Assembly (NCBI GenBank): GCA_021413845.1
Contig: JAIOPP010000059.1
Span: 1 to 64,000, forward strand
Reading direction: 5' to 3'
DNA length: 64,000 nucleotides
Source: Planctomycetia bacterium
GTDB lineage: Bacteria > Planctomycetota > Planctomycetia > Pirellulales > PNKZ01
The notes under the pieces were generated by a model. It was not told the origin of the DNA. It saw only the letters and a program-made list of their open reading frames with translations, and made no database searches. Of this stretch, positions 18,096 through 26,868 are shown piece after piece. Position numbers and translations under genes: made by a program. How positions within the stretch are numbered: position 1 is the stretch's first letter; each line of letters opens with the position of its first letter.

Positions 18096-18938
18096 ATGCC
18101 TTCCGCCGTGAATCACGAACTGACAGGCCGAACCGCCGTCGTCACAGGTTCTTCCAGCGGAATCGGACAGGCCATCGCTCTCGAACTTGCCGCCGCAGGC
18201 GCGGCCGTCATCGTGCATGGCCGCAGCAATCCGGAAGGGGCGGAAACGACTGCCGCCGCGATTCGCGCCGGCGGCGGAGCCGCTACCGTGCTGCTCGCCG
18301 ACTTGGCCGACGAAGCCGCTTCGACCGCGTTCGCCGACGCCGCCTGGAACTGGCGCACAGGACTAGACATTTGGGTCAACAATGCCGGCGTCGACGTCCT
18401 CACCGGCGACGCCGCGAAGTGGTCGTTCGATCGGAAGCTCGCCGCGCTCTGGCAAGTCGACGTCGCGGCGACCATCCGCCTCTCGCGCATCGTCGGCCCG
18501 CGCATGCGCGAACGCGGCAACGACGGCACGATCATCAACATCGGCTGGGACCAAGCCGAGACGGGCATGGCCGGCGACAGCGGCGAGATGTTCGCCGCCG
18601 TGAAGGGGGCCGTGATTGCGTTTACGCGCAGCCTCGCGCATTCGCTCGCTCCTCTAGTGCGTGTCAATTGCGTTGCGCCGGGCTGGATCAAAACCGAATG
18701 GGGGGACGACGCCGCCGACTATTGGCAGCGCCGCGCCATCGGCGAATCGCTGCGCGAGCGTTGGGGCGCGCCGCAAGATGTCGCGCGCGCCGTTCGCTTT
18801 CTCGCTTCCCCCGCGGCCGACTTCGTGACTGCGCACGTCTTGCCGGTCAACGGCGGACTCCGTCGCTCGGCGGCGTATCCAGGTTCTCCCAGTCATTCGG
18901 CCGCCGATCCATCGACGAACGATGGCCGCTCCTTTTAG
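18096..18938 (+). CDS. Short-chain dehydrogenase-like protein with degenerate active site
   Basis: About 280 residues from the Met at 18096; the longer frame from 17805 would overlap the opposite gene's N-terminus. The Rossmann fold is clear: TGSSSGIG for the cofactor, an arginine-containing turn HGRSNPEG after beta-2 suggesting NADP, and NNAG. The catalytic residues are altered. The usual Ser position reads NIGWDQ (Gly150-Trp151), and the YxxxK box reads FAAVK, with Phe166 in place of Tyr and Lys170 kept. The gene ends 21 bases before the DHPS-like gene and should be in its operon. A pteridine-reductase-like role in H4MPT synthesis is attractive by context but unproven. Confidence 0.82.
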   Translation: MPSAVNHELTGRTAVVTGSSSGIGQAIALELAAAGAAVIVHGRSNPEGAETTAAAIRAGGGAATVLLADLADEAASTAFADAAWNWRTGLDIWVNNAGVDVLTGDAAKWSFDRKLAALWQVDVAATIRLSRIVGPRMRERGNDGTIINIGWDQAETGMAGDSGEMFAAVKGAVIAFTRSLAHSLAPLVRVNCVAPGWIKTEWGDDAADYWQRRAIGESLRERWGAPQDVARAVRFLASPAADFVTAHVLPVNGGLRRSAAYPGSPSHSAADPSTNDGRSF

Positions 18939-18959
18939 CGCTCGCGGACTTAGCCTGCT

Positions 18960-20381
18960 ATGACGCGCGAGCATATTCAATTCGTTACCGGTCGCCTGGC
19001 CGAGTTCTCCTTACGCAAGATGCTTGAAGCGCTTGCGCCGCAAGTCGGCTTCGATTACACGATCGACGTTCTCGGCATCACGGTCGCCGCGTTGATGACT
19101 CCCGCATGGATCGCGAAACGGATTGCGCATGTTCCGGAGGCGCATCGTGTTTTGATTCCCGGCTATTGCGGCGGCGACATTTCCGTCATCGCGGCGGCTT
19201 GCGGCAAGCCGGTCGAGCGCGGTCCGAAAGATCTACGAGCGCTCCCCGCTTTTTTCGGTCGCAAGCCTTCGGCGATGGAAGACTACGGCAAGTACGACAT
19301 CGAGATCCTCGCCGAAATTAATCACGCTCCTCGTCTATCGCGGGCTCGAATACTGCAGATGGCGCACGACCTGAAAGCGTCGGGTGCCGATCTGATCGAC
19401 GTCGGCTGCGATCCCGGCGAGCCTTGGTCCGAGGTCGGCGACGTGGTTCACATGCTGCGCGAGGAAGGGTTTCGCGTTTCCATCGACAGCTTGAACCCCG
19501 CCGAGATCGGGCCGGCCGTTCGAGCCGGTGCCGAGTTGGTGCTCAGCGTCAATTCTTCCAACGCCGAGTGCGCCGCCGATTGGGGCTGCGAAGTCGTGAT
19601 CGTGCCCGACGATCCTCATCTGTTGACCGGCCTAGAAGCGACGATCGAGCGCGTCGCCGACGCCGGAGTTCCCCTTCGAATCGACGCGATTCTCGAGCCG
19701 ATCGGTTTCGGATTTGCGCAGAGTCTCGGGCGCTACCTCGACGTGCGACGCCGTTATCCCGACGCCGAGATGATGATGGGAATCGGCAACCTCACCGAAC
19801 TTACGGATGCCGATAGCGGGCCGATCAACGTGCTGCTGCTCGGTTTCTGTCAGGAGTTGGGAATCCGCAGCGTGCTGACGATGCAGGTCATCAACTGGGC
19901 GCGCACCAGCGTCAAGGAGTGCGATCTCGCGCGCCGGCTCGTGCGCTATGCCGTCGCGACGAAGAACTTGCCGAAGCGGGTCGATGAAAGCCTCGTCACG
20001 CTGCGCGATGCGAAGCTTTTTGAGTATGGTTCCGATCAACTCGACCAACTCGCCGCGGAAATTCGAGACGACAACTATCGCATCTTCGCCGAGCAAGGAG
20101 AGTTGCACGTGCTCGCGGCCGGCGCACATCGCCACGGCGTCGACCCATTCGATCTGTTCGAGGAAATGACCGCGGCACGGCGCAAACCGCTCGAACCTTC
20201 GCATGCTTTTTATCTCGGCTATGAAATGGCGAAGGCCATGACGGCGCTCACGCTCGGCAAGGAATATCGCCAAGACCAAGCGCTCGATTGGGGGTTTCTT
20301 ACGAAGCCGGAAGAGAGCCATCGGGAGCGGAAGCGCCGTCGCAGCGAAGAAGCCTCGGGCAATGAGGAGCCCGAGCGTTGA
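18960..20381 (+). CDS. Dihydropteroate synthase-like protein of H4MPT biosynthesis
   Basis: A 473-residue protein. Residues 1-110 form an extra N-terminal domain (FVTGRLAEFSLRKMLEALAP, LIPGYCGGDISVI) seen in planctomycete and methylotroph relatives. Residues about 120-400 are a pterin-binding TIM barrel like dihydropteroate synthase (LKASGADLIDVGCDPGEPW, FRVSIDSLNPAEIGPAV, LVLSVNSSN). The tail is Arg/Glu rich. In H4MPT synthesis a DHPS-like enzyme joins the pterin pyrophosphate to beta-ribofuranosylaminobenzene phosphate rather than to p-aminobenzoate, and beta-RFAP synthase is encoded in the same operon. Its TGA overlaps the TTG start of pabB, indicating translational coupling. Confidence 0.85.
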   Translation: MTREHIQFVTGRLAEFSLRKMLEALAPQVGFDYTIDVLGITVAALMTPAWIAKRIAHVPEAHRVLIPGYCGGDISVIAAACGKPVERGPKDLRALPAFFGRKPSAMEDYGKYDIEILAEINHAPRLSRARILQMAHDLKASGADLIDVGCDPGEPWSEVGDVVHMLREEGFRVSIDSLNPAEIGPAVRAGAELVLSVNSSNAECAADWGCEVVIVPDDPHLLTGLEATIERVADAGVPLRIDAILEPIGFGFAQSLGRYLDVRRRYPDAEMMMGIGNLTELTDADSGPINVLLLGFCQELGIRSVLTMQVINWARTSVKECDLARRLVRYAVATKNLPKRVDESLVTLRDAKLFEYGSDQLDQLAAEIRDDNYRIFAEQGELHVLAAGAHRHGVDPFDLFEEMTAARRKPLEPSHAFYLGYEMAKAMTALTLGKEYRQDQALDWGFLTKPEESHRERKRRRSEEASGNEEPER

Positions 20382-21835
20382 CTTCCTTCGACACGCAGCG
20401 TCCTCACGATGTCGCCGAGTTTCCACTCGTGGAAGAATTACTTCCCCCTCCCGATCCGGAAGTGGCGTTTCTTCGTTTCGCGGCGCTTCGACATTGCGTT
20501 TTTTTCGATAGCGCGCGGCGCGATCCGAAGCTCGGCCGCTATTCGTTCCTCGCTGCCGAGCCGTTCGAATTCGTCAGCAAGACCGCCGAAGATACCGATG
20601 CGATCGGCGCGCTCCGGGCCTCGCTCGCGCGCTACCCCGCGGTTCGCCGGCCCGAATTGCCGCCGTTTCAGGCCGGTGCCGCGGCGATGCTGAGTTACGA
20701 ACTCGGGCGACAATTGGAAACGCTGCCGACTGCCGCGATCGACGAGTTCTCCTCTCCCGCACTCGCGTTCGGGCTCTACGATACGGTCGTCGCCTGGGAC
20801 CACGAGCGAAACCAAGCGTGGCTGATCTCGCAAGGCTTTCCGGAAATCGATCTCGCGGCCCGACGGCAACGAGCGGAACAAAGGATACGGTACTTTCGCG
20901 ACATCTTAGCCGCACCGCTTCCGAACCCGGCGAGCGATCTGCCGCCGACCGAACACGCTCGAACCGCGTACATCGGCGCGGCGAATCTAGCGCCGCAGTT
21001 TCCCATGTCTGCGATGCCGGGCCTGACGAGCAACATGAGCGCCTCCGGCTATATCGAGGCCGTGCGACGTGCGATCGAATACATTCGCGCCGGCGATATC
21101 TTTCAAGTCAACCTTGCGCAGCGTTTGCTCTATCCGGCCGCCGATGACACGCGAAGCCTGTATCTAAGGCTCCGGCGGCGTAACCCAGCCACGTTCGCCG
21201 GCTATTTCGACTGGGGGCCTTCGCAAATCGCCAGCGCTTCGCCGGAGCGATTCTTGCGCGTCGTCGACCGGCACGTCGAGACACGCCCGATCAAAGGGAC
21301 ACGGCTTCGTACCTCGTTGCCGGAAGCCGATTTCTACTCCGCGCTCGAGCTCATGGAAAGCGAGAAAGATCGGGCCGAAAACGTGATGATCGTCGACCTC
21401 CTGCGCAACGATCTCTCGCGGGTTTGCACCGACGACAGCGTGTTTGTGTCGCAACTTTGCAAACTGGAGAGCTACGAATACGTGCAGCATTTGGTATCTT
21501 CCGTGGAAGGGTTGTTGCGGCCCGAGCATGACGCGCTCGATGCTTTAATCGCTTCGTTTCCGGGCGGATCGATCACCGGTGCGCCGAAGATTCGCGCGAT
21601 GCAGATCATCGCGGAACTAGAGCCGACGGCTCGCGGCCCCTATTGCGGTTCGCTCGCCTACTTTAGTTTCGACGGCTCGATGGACGCCAGCATTCTCATC
21701 CGTACGATTACCGCCGGCGGCGGCTGGTGGCAGGCTCCGGTCGGTGGAGGAATTACCTCGCATAGCGATCCCGCGCGAGAATACGAAGAGACGTGGCACA
21801 AGGCCGAGGGAATGTTGCGAGCTTTTAAGCCTTAG
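20378..21835 (+). CDS. pabB: Aminodeoxychorismate synthase component I
   Basis: A 485-residue chorismate-binding enzyme starting at TTG in a TTGA overlap with the preceding gene. The PIKGTR motif near residue 304 contains the lysine typical of PabB, where anthranilate synthase TrpE has alanine (PIAGTR); this separates it from TrpE. Other motifs are GDIFQVNLAQR, ENVMIVDLLRNDLSRVC and GGSITGAPKIRAMQII (about residue 395). With PabA it amidates chorismate to 4-amino-4-deoxychorismate, the precursor of p-aminobenzoate. In this operon the p-aminobenzoate is most simply a substrate of beta-RFAP synthase, though it also serves folate. Confidence 0.92.
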   Translation: MTSFDTQRPHDVAEFPLVEELLPPPDPEVAFLRFAALRHCVFFDSARRDPKLGRYSFLAAEPFEFVSKTAEDTDAIGALRASLARYPAVRRPELPPFQAGAAAMLSYELGRQLETLPTAAIDEFSSPALAFGLYDTVVAWDHERNQAWLISQGFPEIDLAARRQRAEQRIRYFRDILAAPLPNPASDLPPTEHARTAYIGAANLAPQFPMSAMPGLTSNMSASGYIEAVRRAIEYIRAGDIFQVNLAQRLLYPAADDTRSLYLRLRRRNPATFAGYFDWGPSQIASASPERFLRVVDRHVETRPIKGTRLRTSLPEADFYSALELMESEKDRAENVMIVDLLRNDLSRVCTDDSVFVSQLCKLESYEYVQHLVSSVEGLLRPEHDALDALIASFPGGSITGAPKIRAMQIIAELEPTARGPYCGSLAYFSFDGSMDASILIRTITAGGGWWQAPVGGGITSHSDPAREYEETWHKAEGMLRAFKP

Positions 21836-21861
21836 GCTCCCCTCCAGACAACGGCGTTCGC

Positions 21862-22524
21862 ATGATTCTGCTCATCGACAACTACGACAGCTTCGTACAC
21901 AACCTCGCGCGTTACGTGCGTCGGCTCGGCAGCGACACGCAAGTCGTGCGAAACGATGCCGTCGACGTCGCGGCGATTCGCCGCTTGCGCCCTTGCGCCA
22001 TCATTCTTTCGCCGGGCCCTTGCACACCGCAGCAAGCCGGTTGCACGTTGGAGGTCGTACGCGAGTTGGCAGGCGAAGTTCCGATCTTAGGAATCTGCCT
22101 CGGGCATCAAGCGATCGCCGAGGTGTTCGGCGGGAAGGTCGTCAGGTCGCCGGTGCCGGTACATGGCCGGACGGCGAACATCACACACGACGGACGACGG
22201 CTTTTCGCCGGGCTCCCCTCGCCCCTTACGGTTTGCCGCTACCACTCCCTCTGCGCCGAAGCCGCAACGCTCCCGAAATCGCTCCGCGCCACGGCCCATG
22301 CGCCGGACGGCGTCGTCATGGCCGTCGAGCATGAAAGCCTGCCGGTCTTCGGCGTGCAGTTTCATCCGGAGTCGGTTCTGACCGAGGGAGGCTATCGATT
22401 GTTGGCTAATTTTTGCTCATTGGCCGGATTACCGATTTCCGCAACACTTCCGACGTTGAACGAGGAGCGTTTGCTGGTGAAAATCGAAGAACGCCCGCTG
22501 CCGAGCTCTCCCGTCACGTTTTAA
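21862..22524 (+). CDS. pabA: Aminodeoxychorismate synthase glutamine amidotransferase
   Basis: A 220-residue class I glutamine amidotransferase. The catalytic triad is visible: Cys79 in GICLGHQ, and His and Glu in VQFHPES (about residue 170). The oxyanion region is SPGPCTP. It supplies ammonia to the PabB protein encoded 26 bases upstream. A shared role with anthranilate synthase cannot be excluded, because PabA and TrpG are not distinguishable by motif. The C-terminal extension after the amidotransferase fold is about 30 residues (LLVKIEERPLPSS). Confidence 0.92.
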   Translation: MILLIDNYDSFVHNLARYVRRLGSDTQVVRNDAVDVAAIRRLRPCAIILSPGPCTPQQAGCTLEVVRELAGEVPILGICLGHQAIAEVFGGKVVRSPVPVHGRTANITHDGRRLFAGLPSPLTVCRYHSLCAEAATLPKSLRATAHAPDGVVMAVEHESLPVFGVQFHPESVLTEGGYRLLANFCSLAGLPISATLPTLNEERLLVKIEERPLPSSPVTF

Positions 22525-22550
22525 TCCTTCGCAAGCAACCCTGAGTTCGC

Positions 22551-23174
22551 ATGATCCTCGAAGGCCTGATGACGACGATCAACGCCGACGGCACGCCGAA
22601 CGTGTCGCCGATGGGTCCGCGCGTCGATCTCGAATTGAAGACGTTCGTCTTACGGCCGTTTCAAACCTCGACCACCTATCGCAACGTCAAGCGTTCGGGC
22701 GTCGGTGTGTTCCACGTGACCGACGACGTCGAGCTGCTGGCGCGCGCCGCCGTCGGCAAGCTCTCACCGTTGCCGCCGCTGGAGAAAGCCGACGCCGTCG
22801 AAGGATTCATTCTCAGCGGCGCGTGCCGTTGGTTCGCCTTGCGCGTCGAATCGCTCGACGATTCCGCCCCGCGCACGACGATCACGATGCGGGCCGTCGC
22901 TAGCGGAACGCTGCGCGATTTCTTCGGGTTGAATCGCGCGAAGCACGCCGTCGTCGAAGGGGCGATCCTAGCCACACGGCTGCATCTACTCTCCAAAGCC
23001 GAGATCTTAAGACAATTCGCCGACTTGAAACCGCTGGTCGAAAAAACCGGCGGCGAGGCGGAACATCGGGCCTTCGCCTTCTTGGAACGGTTCATCCGCG
23101 AGGCCGACGACGGAGTAGCTCCGCTCAACGACCTTGAGCGCAGCGCCGACCGGACCGAGGTCGCGCATGACTGA
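22551..23174 (+). CDS. DUF447-family protein, H4MPT-linked
   Basis: A 207-residue protein. The opening ILEGLMTTINADGTPNVSPMGPRVD and the phrase LRPFQTSTTYRNVKRSGVGVFHVTDDVELLARAA match the DUF447 family, found in archaea and in bacteria with H4MPT genes. The family is thought to adopt an FMN-binding split-barrel fold, and the NVSPMGP start resembles flavin-reductase-like proteins. The function is unassigned; a flavin-dependent step in H4MPT synthesis is possible. Its last eight bases overlap the start of the beta-RFAP synthase gene, so the two are translated together. Confidence 0.82.
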   Translation: MILEGLMTTINADGTPNVSPMGPRVDLELKTFVLRPFQTSTTYRNVKRSGVGVFHVTDDVELLARAAVGKLSPLPPLEKADAVEGFILSGACRWFALRVESLDDSAPRTTITMRAVASGTLRDFFGLNRAKHAVVEGAILATRLHLLSKAEILRQFADLKPLVEKTGGEAEHRAFAFLERFIREADDGVAPLNDLERSADRTEVAHD

Positions 23175-24159
23175 TAAGCTTACGAGCGGCAAGCTTCCGG
23201 ACGGCAAGGAAGTCACCGTTATCGCGCCGAGCCGATTGCACTTCGGTATGTTTTCGTTCGGCGTGCCCGAATCGCGACAGTTCGGCGGCGTAGGGGTGAT
23301 GATCGATCAACCGGTGACGAGCTTGCGCATCGAACCGGCAAGCGTCGACGAATGCGTGGGAACACATGCGCAGCGGCTCCGTCAAACACTCGAGATCGTG
23401 CGGCGATCGGCCTGGGGCTCCGCCGTTCCTCCGTGCCGACTTTCGCTCAGAGCCGCGCCGAGATCGCACGTCGGTCTGGGAAGCGGAACGCAAACGGCGC
23501 TCGCCGTCGTGGCGGGCTTGCGCGCTTTCGCGAAGCTCCCGCCGCTCGACGCGCTCGAGCTCGGCGAAACCTCGGGGCGCGCGAAACGCTCGTCCGTCGG
23601 TCTGCACGGGTTTCTCAACGGCGGCTTGATCGTCGAAGCGGGGAAGCTCCCGCAGGAGAAAGTGGCGCCGCTCTTAGCGCAAACCGCGGTGCCCGGCAAT
23701 TGGCGGTTCGTGCTGATCTGCCCGCGCCACAAAGAGGGCCTGTCGGGAGAAACGGAACGGGCTGCGTTCGCCGCGCTGCCGCCGGTGCCGACCGCGATTA
23801 CCGAAGAACTGCAGCGAATCGCCTTAGACCAGTTGGTGCCCGCCGCGCGGCACTCCGACTTCGCGACGTTCGCCGAAGGGCTCTATCGGTTCGGCCTCGC
23901 GGCCGGCCAATGCTTCAAAAGTCATCAAGCCGGCGTCTATGCGACGGAGCAACTCGCGCGGCTCGTCGAGCGCGTGCGAGGCGCCGGAGTGCGCGGAGTC
24001 GGGCAGTCGTCGTGGGGGCCGACGCTCTTTTCTTTGCATCCCTCGGTCGACGCCGCCGAACGCTTTCTCGACGATCGCACGCTCTGGCCCGATGCGTATG
24101 AATACGACTTCACGATCGCGCGGCCGAGCCCTGCGGGGGCGGACATTCACACGGTCTAG
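23167..24159 (+). CDS. mptG: Beta-ribofuranosylaminobenzene 5'-phosphate synthase
   Basis: About 330 residues from the ATG at 23167, inside the last codons of the DUF447 gene (ATGACTGA overlap). It is a GHMP-kinase-fold protein, with VIAPSRLHFGMFSFG at the N-terminus, the phosphate-binding-like loop SHVGLGSGTQTALAV near residue 100 and the C-terminal GVRGVGQSSWGPTLF. In H4MPT synthesis this enzyme condenses p-aminobenzoate with PRPP, releasing CO2 and pyrophosphate; it commits p-aminobenzoate to the C1 carrier. It is the most diagnostic gene of the operon and its last member. Confidence 0.9.
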   Translation: MTDKLTSGKLPDGKEVTVIAPSRLHFGMFSFGVPESRQFGGVGVMIDQPVTSLRIEPASVDECVGTHAQRLRQTLEIVRRSAWGSAVPPCRLSLRAAPRSHVGLGSGTQTALAVVAGLRAFAKLPPLDALELGETSGRAKRSSVGLHGFLNGGLIVEAGKLPQEKVAPLLAQTAVPGNWRFVLICPRHKEGLSGETERAAFAALPPVPTAITEELQRIALDQLVPAARHSDFATFAEGLYRFGLAAGQCFKSHQAGVYATEQLARLVERVRGAGVRGVGQSSWGPTLFSLHPSVDAAERFLDDRTLWPDAYEYDFTIARPSPAGADIHTV

Positions 24160-24174
24160 CCGGCCGGCCTCCGA

Positions 24175-25068
24175 CTACTTCGCAGCCGGCGCGGCGGTCT
24201 TTTCCGGGTCCGATTTGCGCCACAGCCATTCGAGCGATTCCGGCAAGAGCGCGCCTCCTTGCTTGCCGTTGTGTCCGCCGTCGCCGAACTCGAAGCGGTA
24301 GTCGTAGCCCTTATATTTCAATGCCGCCGCCATTTGCTGATTCGCCAGGGGCCAGTTGCCGTGCTCGTTGTCGAGATCGCCGGAGCCGTCTTGCAGGAAG
24401 GCGCGGATCGGTTTTCGCTCCGTCTTACGGATCATCGCTTCGTAGTTGTGGCCTCCGCGAATGTTCGTGAAGCTGCCGACATGGCTCAGCACTTTGCGAA
24501 ACGCGTCGGGCCTTTGCCAAGCGACCGTAAACGCGCAGATGCCGCCGGAGCTGATCCCGCAGATCGCGCGCTGGTCGGGATCGGTCGTCAAGTTGTACGA
24601 CTTGCCGACTTCCGGCAGCATTTCTTCCAGCAATAGCCGAGCATACTGATCGCTCAACGTATCGTATTCGAAGCTCCGATTGCGAATCGGCTGGCTCTTC
24701 GGATCCTTCGCAGGCACATTACCGGGGTTGATGAAGATGCCGATCGTGACGGGCATTTTCTTTTGATGGATCAGGTTGTCGAACACGATCGTCGAGCGGA
24801 ATTGTCCCTTCTCGTTCAGATAGCTCTGACCGTCTTGAAACACCATCACGCTCGCCGGCTTCGCGGCATCGTACTGCGCCGGAACGTAGACCCAATAGTC
24901 GCGCACGGTGCCGGGGAAGACCTCGCTCTTCCATTCGTGTTGCGTCACTTTCCCTTGCGGCACGTCGGCTTGGCGCTGCGAATCGGGCCCCAGCTGATAG
25001 TCGTCGGCGGCACGTGCGACATCGACGGCCACGATCAAAGCAAGAGCGACGACAAGGCGGTAAAACAT
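24175..25068 (-). CDS. Secreted esterase (enterochelin-esterase-like)
   Basis: A 297-residue exported alpha/beta hydrolase. The signal peptide is [20 protein letters not shown]. The mature part has [10 protein letters not shown], then [12 protein letters not shown] as the oxyanion region, the nucleophile elbow [11 protein letters not shown] (Ser near residue 173), a candidate Asp in QDGSGDLDN, and the catalytic His in FGDGGHNG. The family cleaves ester bonds of siderophores, xylan acetyl groups or other small esters; the substrate cannot be told here. It follows the DUF6807 gene on the same strand with a 52-base gap. Confidence 0.83.
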   Translation of the reverse strand: MFYRLVVALALIVAVDVARAADDYQLGPDSQRQADVPQGKVTQHEWKSEVFPGTVRDYWVYVPAQYDAAKPASVMVFQDGQSYLNEKGQFRSTIVFDNLIHQKKMPVTIGIFINPGNVPAKDPKSQPIRNRSFEYDTLSDQYARLLLEEMLPEVGKSYNLTTDPDQRAICGISSGGICAFTVAWQRPDAFRKVLSHVGSFTNIRGGHNYEAMIRKTERKPIRAFLQDGSGDLDNEHGNWPLANQQMAAALKYKGYDYRFEFGDGGHNGKQGGALLPESLEWLWRKSDPEKTAAPAAK

Positions 25069-25120
25069 GGCAGACTCCGTAGGGCTGGTCGACGATGCGC
25101 CGAGCGGGATTGCGAGGAGG

Positions 25121-26134
25121 TTATTTCTGCGGGGGTTTCGGTTTCACCAACGTATCGAGCGACGGCAACTTCGAGAAGGCTTGCCATTGGCCGTCGATCG
25201 TCGGCACGTCGAGTAGTTTGTCGTGGATGTAGAACCCATAGCGCAATCGGAGCGGCTTGCCCGGCTCCAACGTGCGCGGAGCGGCGAAAGTGAGCGAGGC
25301 TCCCATCCAGCCGTCGTCGCGCACATGAAAGACGGTCGGATGGTTCGGATTCATCGGGTGGTCGAAAAGCGTCAGACCTTCGGTCGCCGTGGCAGTAACG
25401 GGGCCGGAATAGTCGCACCAACGGGCCGGCTTCCAAAACACACCGTCTTTGCCGGCGATACCTTTTTCGTTCACCGCCCCTGCCGAATTGAGAATCCGGC
25501 CGCCGCCGTCGTGAACGCCGATCGTCTTCCGCATCCGCACGCCGACCAAACCGAACGGCGTCTTCTCGAGCACGGTCGGCTGCTTATCGGCCGAGAGTTC
25601 GAGATCGACGACGATGAGGTAATCTTTCCCATTAAGCGGGCGGACCTCGATCCGCCTTCGCTCGACGAGCAACACCGTGCGAGCTTCCTCGTCGATCCAG
25701 TGATTCAACGCCGTCAGCCAGGCGGAGTCGTCGGCGTCGTCGAGTTGTTCGATCTGCTTCGTGACGATCCGCCCGAGCTTCGGGCCGGCATCGCCCCAGA
25801 AATTGACGCCGTTCACGATATGGTGCGAGATCCAAATCGAGTTGTGATGGCTATGGCCGACCGGGTCGCGCGGATGGCCCATGCGCGTTAGAGAACGGCC
25901 CGAGGGACCGACGACCGGGTACAAGAACGGACGCCTATCGTCGGCGGCGAAGTGGTAGCGAATCAACTCCCGATCGTGGTGGAGAAACCGCGCTTCGGAG
26001 TGCGGCAGCGGCTCGACCTGCATCGCAGGCACCGGCTTCGGCGGCGACAACTCCGAGGCAGGCTTCTCCTCGGCGCCGACGACGGAACCCCATGACGAAA
26101 GTGCAACGCAGACCAAGATACATGAGCGAAACAT
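25121..26134 (-). CDS. Secreted DUF6807 (PmoA-named) family protein
   Basis: A 337-residue exported protein with a signal peptide ([20 protein letters not shown]). The core is [18 protein letters not shown] followed by [21 protein letters not shown], the His-rich signature of this large planctomycete and Bacteroidetes family. Databases once labelled it methane oxygenase PmoA, but that label is misleading: it is soluble and resembles carbohydrate-related beta-sandwich proteins, not particulate methane monooxygenase. It probably works with the neighbouring secreted esterase on an external polymer. The ligand is unknown. Confidence 0.82.
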   Translation of the reverse strand: MFRSCILVCVALSSWGSVVGAEEKPASELSPPKPVPAMQVEPLPHSEARFLHHDRELIRYHFAADDRRPFLYPVVGPSGRSLTRMGHPRDPVGHSHHNSIWISHHIVNGVNFWGDAGPKLGRIVTKQIEQLDDADDSAWLTALNHWIDEEARTVLLVERRRIEVRPLNGKDYLIVVDLELSADKQPTVLEKTPFGLVGVRMRKTIGVHDGGGRILNSAGAVNEKGIAGKDGVFWKPARWCDYSGPVTATATEGLTLFDHPMNPNHPTVFHVRDDGWMGASLTFAAPRTLEPGKPLRLRYGFYIHDKLLDVPTIDGQWQAFSKLPSLDTLVKPKPPQK

Positions 26135-26244
26135 TCCGGGCGCTCAACGAAAGGCGAGATGCAAAGAGAGATGGCGATCCGCCTATCGTAGTCGACGCCC
26201 GAGCACGAGTGAAGCTTGTGCGGCACGGCCCGCAATCGAACATT

Positions 26245-26280
26245 GCAAGGCCGGTCGTTAGCGCGCGAGGCCGGCCTTGC
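26245..26280 (-). terminator. Perfect 10-bp hairpin over the stop of a minus-strand gene
   Basis: The arms GCAAGGCCGG (26245-26254) and CCGGCCTTGC (26271-26280) pair completely across a 16-base loop containing the stop codon of the gene at 26258-26764. No T run follows on the minus strand, so it may be an RNA-stabilising or weak terminator structure. Confidence 0.3.
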
Positions 26281-26764
26281 GCCGGGCTTCGGCGACGCTC
26301 ATCGTCGGACGACCGGCGGTACTTTCCTTCGCTCGCTCGACCCTGGCGATCCAGCGCTGCTCGGCCACGGCTTGAGCATCTGGCGGTTTCCTGTCGCCGA
26401 GCAAGGCCCGATCCATCGCGCGGAGATCATGAACTTGCACGCTGATCGACATTCCGCCGGCATCGACACCCGACGCCCCGGCGCGCGAGCCGAGGCCGTT
26501 CGATCGCGTACCGCTTCCCGCACCGCCGACGCCGCCGATGAAGGCGGTGCCGGAATCCGGAACGAGGACCGTCGTCGAAATGGTGAAGAAGTTGAACGTC
26601 GGCAGTTGCACCGTGGTTGCTGCGTGCGGGGCGATCATCAACGGCGGCCCGACGACTTCTCCGGCGGCGTGTGGATGCAACTCGGCCTGATGCGGCAGTT
26701 GCTGCGCGCCGACCGTCGACGCCCAGACCGACGCACCGATCACGAGGGGCAAAGCTTTCCACAT
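26258..26764 (-). CDS. Small exported protein, unknown
   Basis: About 168 residues from the Met at 26764, which opens a signal peptide (KALPLVIGASVWASTVGA). The longer frame to 26989 places Arg-rich sequence before it and is rejected. The mature part has a hydrophobic strand-like section (VQLPTFNFFTISTTVLVPDSGTAF), a Gly-rich stretch (GGVGGAGSG), and a charged helical C-terminus with EQRWIARVERAKE. The first third resembles planctomycete proteins related to type II/III secretin C-termini, where VLVPDGGT motifs occur, but it is far too short to be a secretin. Confidence 0.6.
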   Translation of the reverse strand: MWKALPLVIGASVWASTVGAQQLPHQAELHPHAAGEVVGPPLMIAPHAATTVQLPTFNFFTISTTVLVPDSGTAFIGGVGGAGSGTRSNGLGSRAGASGVDAGGMSISVQVHDLRAMDRALLGDRKPPDAQAVAEQRWIARVERAKESTAGRPTMSVAEARRKAGLAR

Positions 26765-26868
26765 CAGATGTGCCTCCGCACAACGAACCGCTGCGAATCG
26801 AGCCACGATCCTACACCATCCTACGAGCCACGCCCGTATTCTAGCGATTCGTCCCAAGCGGGGGCAAC

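Noticed and set aside
20378-21835. Anthranilate synthase TrpE
   Set aside because: The PIKGTR motif has the Lys typical of PabB and the context is p-aminobenzoate use; no trp genes are adjacent.
25121-26134. Evidence for methane oxidation from the PmoA family name together with H4MPT genes
   Set aside because: The protein is a soluble exported DUF6807 member, not a membrane subunit of methane monooxygenase, and no pmoB or pmoC is present; the name is historical.
26258-26764. Truncated secretin
   Set aside because: The VLVPDSGT phrase resembles a secretin motif, but the protein is only about 168 residues with its own signal peptide and no remnant of a longer gene beside it.
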